From positions 13,766,501-13,830,500 of the forward strand of contig OX637291.1 in assembly GCA_951799445.1 (NCBI GenBank): 64,000 bases of DNA. The letters run 5' to 3'. Of the stretch, positions 60,746 through 64,000 are shown one piece after another; position 1 is the stretch's first letter, and every line of letters starts with the position of its first letter. Made by a program: the position numbers and the translations under genes. This DNA is from Pseudisothecium myosuroides. Its lineage: Eukaryota > Streptophyta > Bryopsida > Hypnales > Lembophyllaceae. The notes under the pieces were generated by a model that searched no databases, had not been told where the DNA came from, and saw nothing but the letters and a program-made list of their open reading frames with translations.

Positions 60746-63700
60746 TTAGCATCTCGTTTGCACGAGCCGACTCTGTACCTCAAACCAACTCTTTGATTCA
60801 TGTGGGTCTACCATTTGGACCAACTTTCCGTGCTTATTCCACTGACCCTACTAAGTTAATGCATACCAATTCCCCCTGGATTCATCTCGGTTTCTGAAAT
60901 CTGAATCCAGAATCCAAATTGACTGAGTAGTGTGTAGTACCGCAGTGCAGACTGAGAACTCCCTGGGGATCCCCAACTGGACTGCTTCCAATTGAAAGGA
61001 TCCGTCGTCGTCCGTCATGACAAAGCCTGCCGCTGATCGAGTTGATTTCCTGACACTGTCTGGCTGCTTCCAACATGACAAATGAAGCTGCTGCAATTCA
61101 AAATATGGCAAATGAGTGAATGATCATGCCATGCTCTGATAATCACGATCAATTTGAAAAACAAAAAAAGAGCGTAACATTCAGTACCGTTCATGTCCAC
61201 TGTCTTTCCTTCATGCACCTTGCTCATCACATTGAGCCTCCACCTGTCCACTTACTGTAGGTATTGATATTCCACACCATCTACTGTAGACTGAACAATG
61301 CAGTGACAATGCATGCTAAGCTACAGTACTGCATGTTGTGAGACCCTGAAGGCTTTGGAGGACTTAAAAAACCCTCCGTTGTGCCTATAAACTCAATGGC
61401 CTTTATTGGGCCACCAAGTATTGGTTGCATGGTGGATGTTCTAGCAGAGTTTTTGGAAAGCTTGAAAACATCAATAGCACAAGTGAAATGAGCATATTGG
61501 GATTTATGAATATTTGCGGAAAGCGCCGATGCAAAATTGACCAATTTGTAGAAAAAAATTATATTTGTATGTGTATGTGTATGTATGTATGTGTGTGTAT
61601 TATTTAGCCTACTATATGGCCTTATGTTGGAATTATAGAAAACTAAAGCACAATATTGTACTAAATTGTATACACTTGGTATTTTGAAAATTCTATAGTA
61701 CAAATGAATGCAATTGTTTAATATACTCGTTGTACCCATGTTCGAAGGTTGGTCTCTGTTCTTTTAGATGGTCACCTCAAAAGAAATGATTGGCATACTT
61801 CAAGAATATATGATACCTCACACTTAACAAAAGTTGCTATTTGCACACGTGATCACCACACGTGTTAAATAAAATGTTATATTATTCAAACATAGACATA
61901 TTTAAGCTTCTTACTTAATAATGAAGTCACTCCTAAGGTGGCAAAGGTTAGATGGCCACAACAAAGGTGTTTACCTTTGTTTCCTTGGTAACCTCTCAAA
62001 GACATTCATCATCCTCCCATTGAATGCTAGCCCACTTAGAAGTGATGTTTCTAATGTTTTAGGAACTTAAATAACCATGCTTAGTGGTCAAGATCGGCAA
62101 AAAATATTTTGAAGAATAAATACTAAATTTTTGAAAATTTATTTTGTCAAAAAAATATTGTAAGGAAAAATGCAAATCTTGTAGAATATTTTAATTTTAA
62201 TCCCTAAATATTTTTATATTTATATTTTGGATGATGAATACAAGGCTTTGGGTCAATGCTTTGTCCAAAAAAATCCCATATTCATCAAAAGTAATACTTG
62301 GATATTTGCAAAATAACCTTTTTTATAACTACTTTGATGAATATGACCAGGCACTTATTTTTGCTATATAGATTGTTCTTTGTCCGCTCCGTAGGAGACA
62401 AACAATCATTAGTTACGGCATGGTTCCTGATGCAGTTGTGGTGCATTATGATTGGCTACAAGATTCTTAGTATTGCAACCTGGAAAATTATGGGAACCTT
62501 CCAAACTCTATTTCTATACACGGGAAAATTCCTCCCTTGAAGAAACCTGCCCTGCAAATATGCGCAATTGATTAAGTGGTTGAAAATGGGACGGCTCCCT
62601 TAGCTAGTTCAATTAGAGCTCTTTTCCTAATCCAGTGAAAGGGTTCCACCACCAAATACATAATATCTTTAATTAATTATGGAGGATCCCTTTGCCTTCC
62701 CTAATATGCAAGATGCCACAACCGTAAGTCTTCAAATTAACTCTTACATTTCCTTCCAACAGGTCTTTTAGACAATATAATGCATTGTCTAACAATGTTT
62801 TGGCTTGCCTATGTAGGTCCCTTCAAATATTAGTCATCACACCGAGGACAATTTCCCTTCTAAAATGTTGTCTTCCCTCTCTAATCTAGCAAGAAATACC
62901 TCTCTTTGCGGGATCCAAGGGGTTGTTGTCAATTCTATAGTATTGTGATTATAAGAGGAGTCACACTAACCTTTGACTTTGTGATCAAGTTCATTGCAAG
63001 GTTGATTATTCTTTAAGCTGGAGATAAAAAATTTAGTGAGTTCAATTACACTGAATAGGGGTTTTAAGGAGACCCATACTAATTAACCCCTAAATGATGG
63101 ACCCATGACCATTGATTTTAAACCTCACTGCCAATGACTCAATTTGCTGCCATTTTGCAACTAGATATGTATGAAAAAATTTATATTTATTTTTCAGAGA
63201 TGAAATTACGTACCCTCTATACTTCACAAAAAATTTATATTTTTTTTTTGTAGAAAATTGATTTTTTTGAGAAATTTTGAAGAAAAAGTGAAGGAAAATC
63301 ATATTAAATAGAAAATTATTTCAAAAAATCTGAAAATTTCACCATGTGTGTATATTACAATGAAAAACATCATGGTGTAAACTCAATTTCCGTATCATTC
63401 TATAATTAGAAAATAATAGACATTGAAAACACACCCAAAGTTCAAATTGCAATAAAATATTCAATATTAGGAATTTTTTCAAAATTCAAATTGGACTAGA
63501 AACTAGAGTAGATGACCTTCATTTTGTTAGTTGGGCTCAAACTCAAAAAATATCATTTTTGTGGAGAAATTTCAGATTTAGAGCAAGGAGCAACAACTTC
63601 CTAAAACACTCTAAAATATCATATTTTGTGATCCGTTTTTTTTTAATAACTTCTCATTTATGTGAAGACAAACATTGAAAAGACTACAAACTCAATTGGA

Positions 63701-64000
63701 TACTCTTCGTAACCCAACATCAAAGGTCAACAAGGATAAGGAAGATGAAAAAAATACTTGAGAACCCTTTCCAACTCTACAGTATTGTCATCGGAACACC
63801 ACGGAATGGCATCCGCGGCGCTCCAGGGTTAATCGACATTTCACACTATATACATATCTAACTTTGTTGTACGTCGATAGTTATTGAAGTGTCCCGGGGT
63901 TGTACATCATGTTTCAAACATCTACAATTTTCCACAATAAGTCCCTTCAATTTTGGCTTCATTATGTAGGCCAATTTTTGGAGGGACAACAACAGAGAGG
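60746..64000. other. Gene-free right end of the window
   Basis: Contains a GTATGT microsatellite near 61566-61598. TTAACCCCTAAATGATGG at 63083 could be the left end of another TTAA-family element running off a diverged body. No gene or RNA was recognised; the frames at 60851-61251 and 62298-62540 lack motifs. Confidence 0.45.

Overview
The window looks like nuclear DNA of a land plant. It is AT-rich, the genes are split by short GT-AG introns, and two products are plant-typical: a PHT1 phosphate transporter and a plastid omega-6 desaturase (FAD6). A plant-type heat shock factor binding protein (HSBP) supports this. Low gene density, many small transposon derivatives and a two-intron PHT1 make a bryophyte or lycophyte plausible, but that is inference. 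No rRNA, tRNA or CRISPR was seen.

Layout. 1-23 kb holds no intact gene. It contains a decayed hAT transposase (about 1.6-4.1 kb), three roughly 930-bp elements flanked by TTAA, several MITE-like elements, two tiny poly-A retroinsertions with target duplications, and an array of short hairpin-forming repeats. 23.7-26.7 kb holds PHT1 with a probable leader intron. An Emigrant-like (pogo) MITE lies at 28.5 kb. 30.1-32.7 kb (minus) holds a four-exon gene for a charged 387-residue protein with LxARLxALK repeats, and possible further exons lie at 33.2-33.9 kb. A hAT MITE (34.4 kb) and a long-armed foldback element (35.1-36.8 kb) follow. At 37.6-39.8 kb a small membrane-protein gene (minus) and HSBP (plus) diverge from a shared, internally duplicated promoter. 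A relic of the foldback family lies at 41.7-42.6 kb. 44.1-47.6 kb (minus) is a complete ten-coding-exon FAD6. From 48 kb on the DNA is mostly repeats: MITEs, more TTAA-family copies, a 1.6-kb tandem array at 57.7-59.3 kb, and a second hAT MITE at 60.5 kb. The exception is a short gene or gene fragment at 55.2-56.4 kb resembling the N-terminal TPR part of CNOT10.

The genes do not form a pathway: phosphate uptake, plastid lipid desaturation, heat-shock attenuation and unknowns sit side by side. The most unusual content is the mobile DNA, above all the TTAA-flanked family with CCCCTAAAGG ends. That target-site preference is typical of piggyBac (or Sola3) elements and is unexpected in a land plant. 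All gene models were spliced by eye. In each of the three models with the best family matches (PHT1, FAD6, HSBP) the exon phases close exactly and the family motifs are intact. Family assignments rest on remembered motifs, not on searches.
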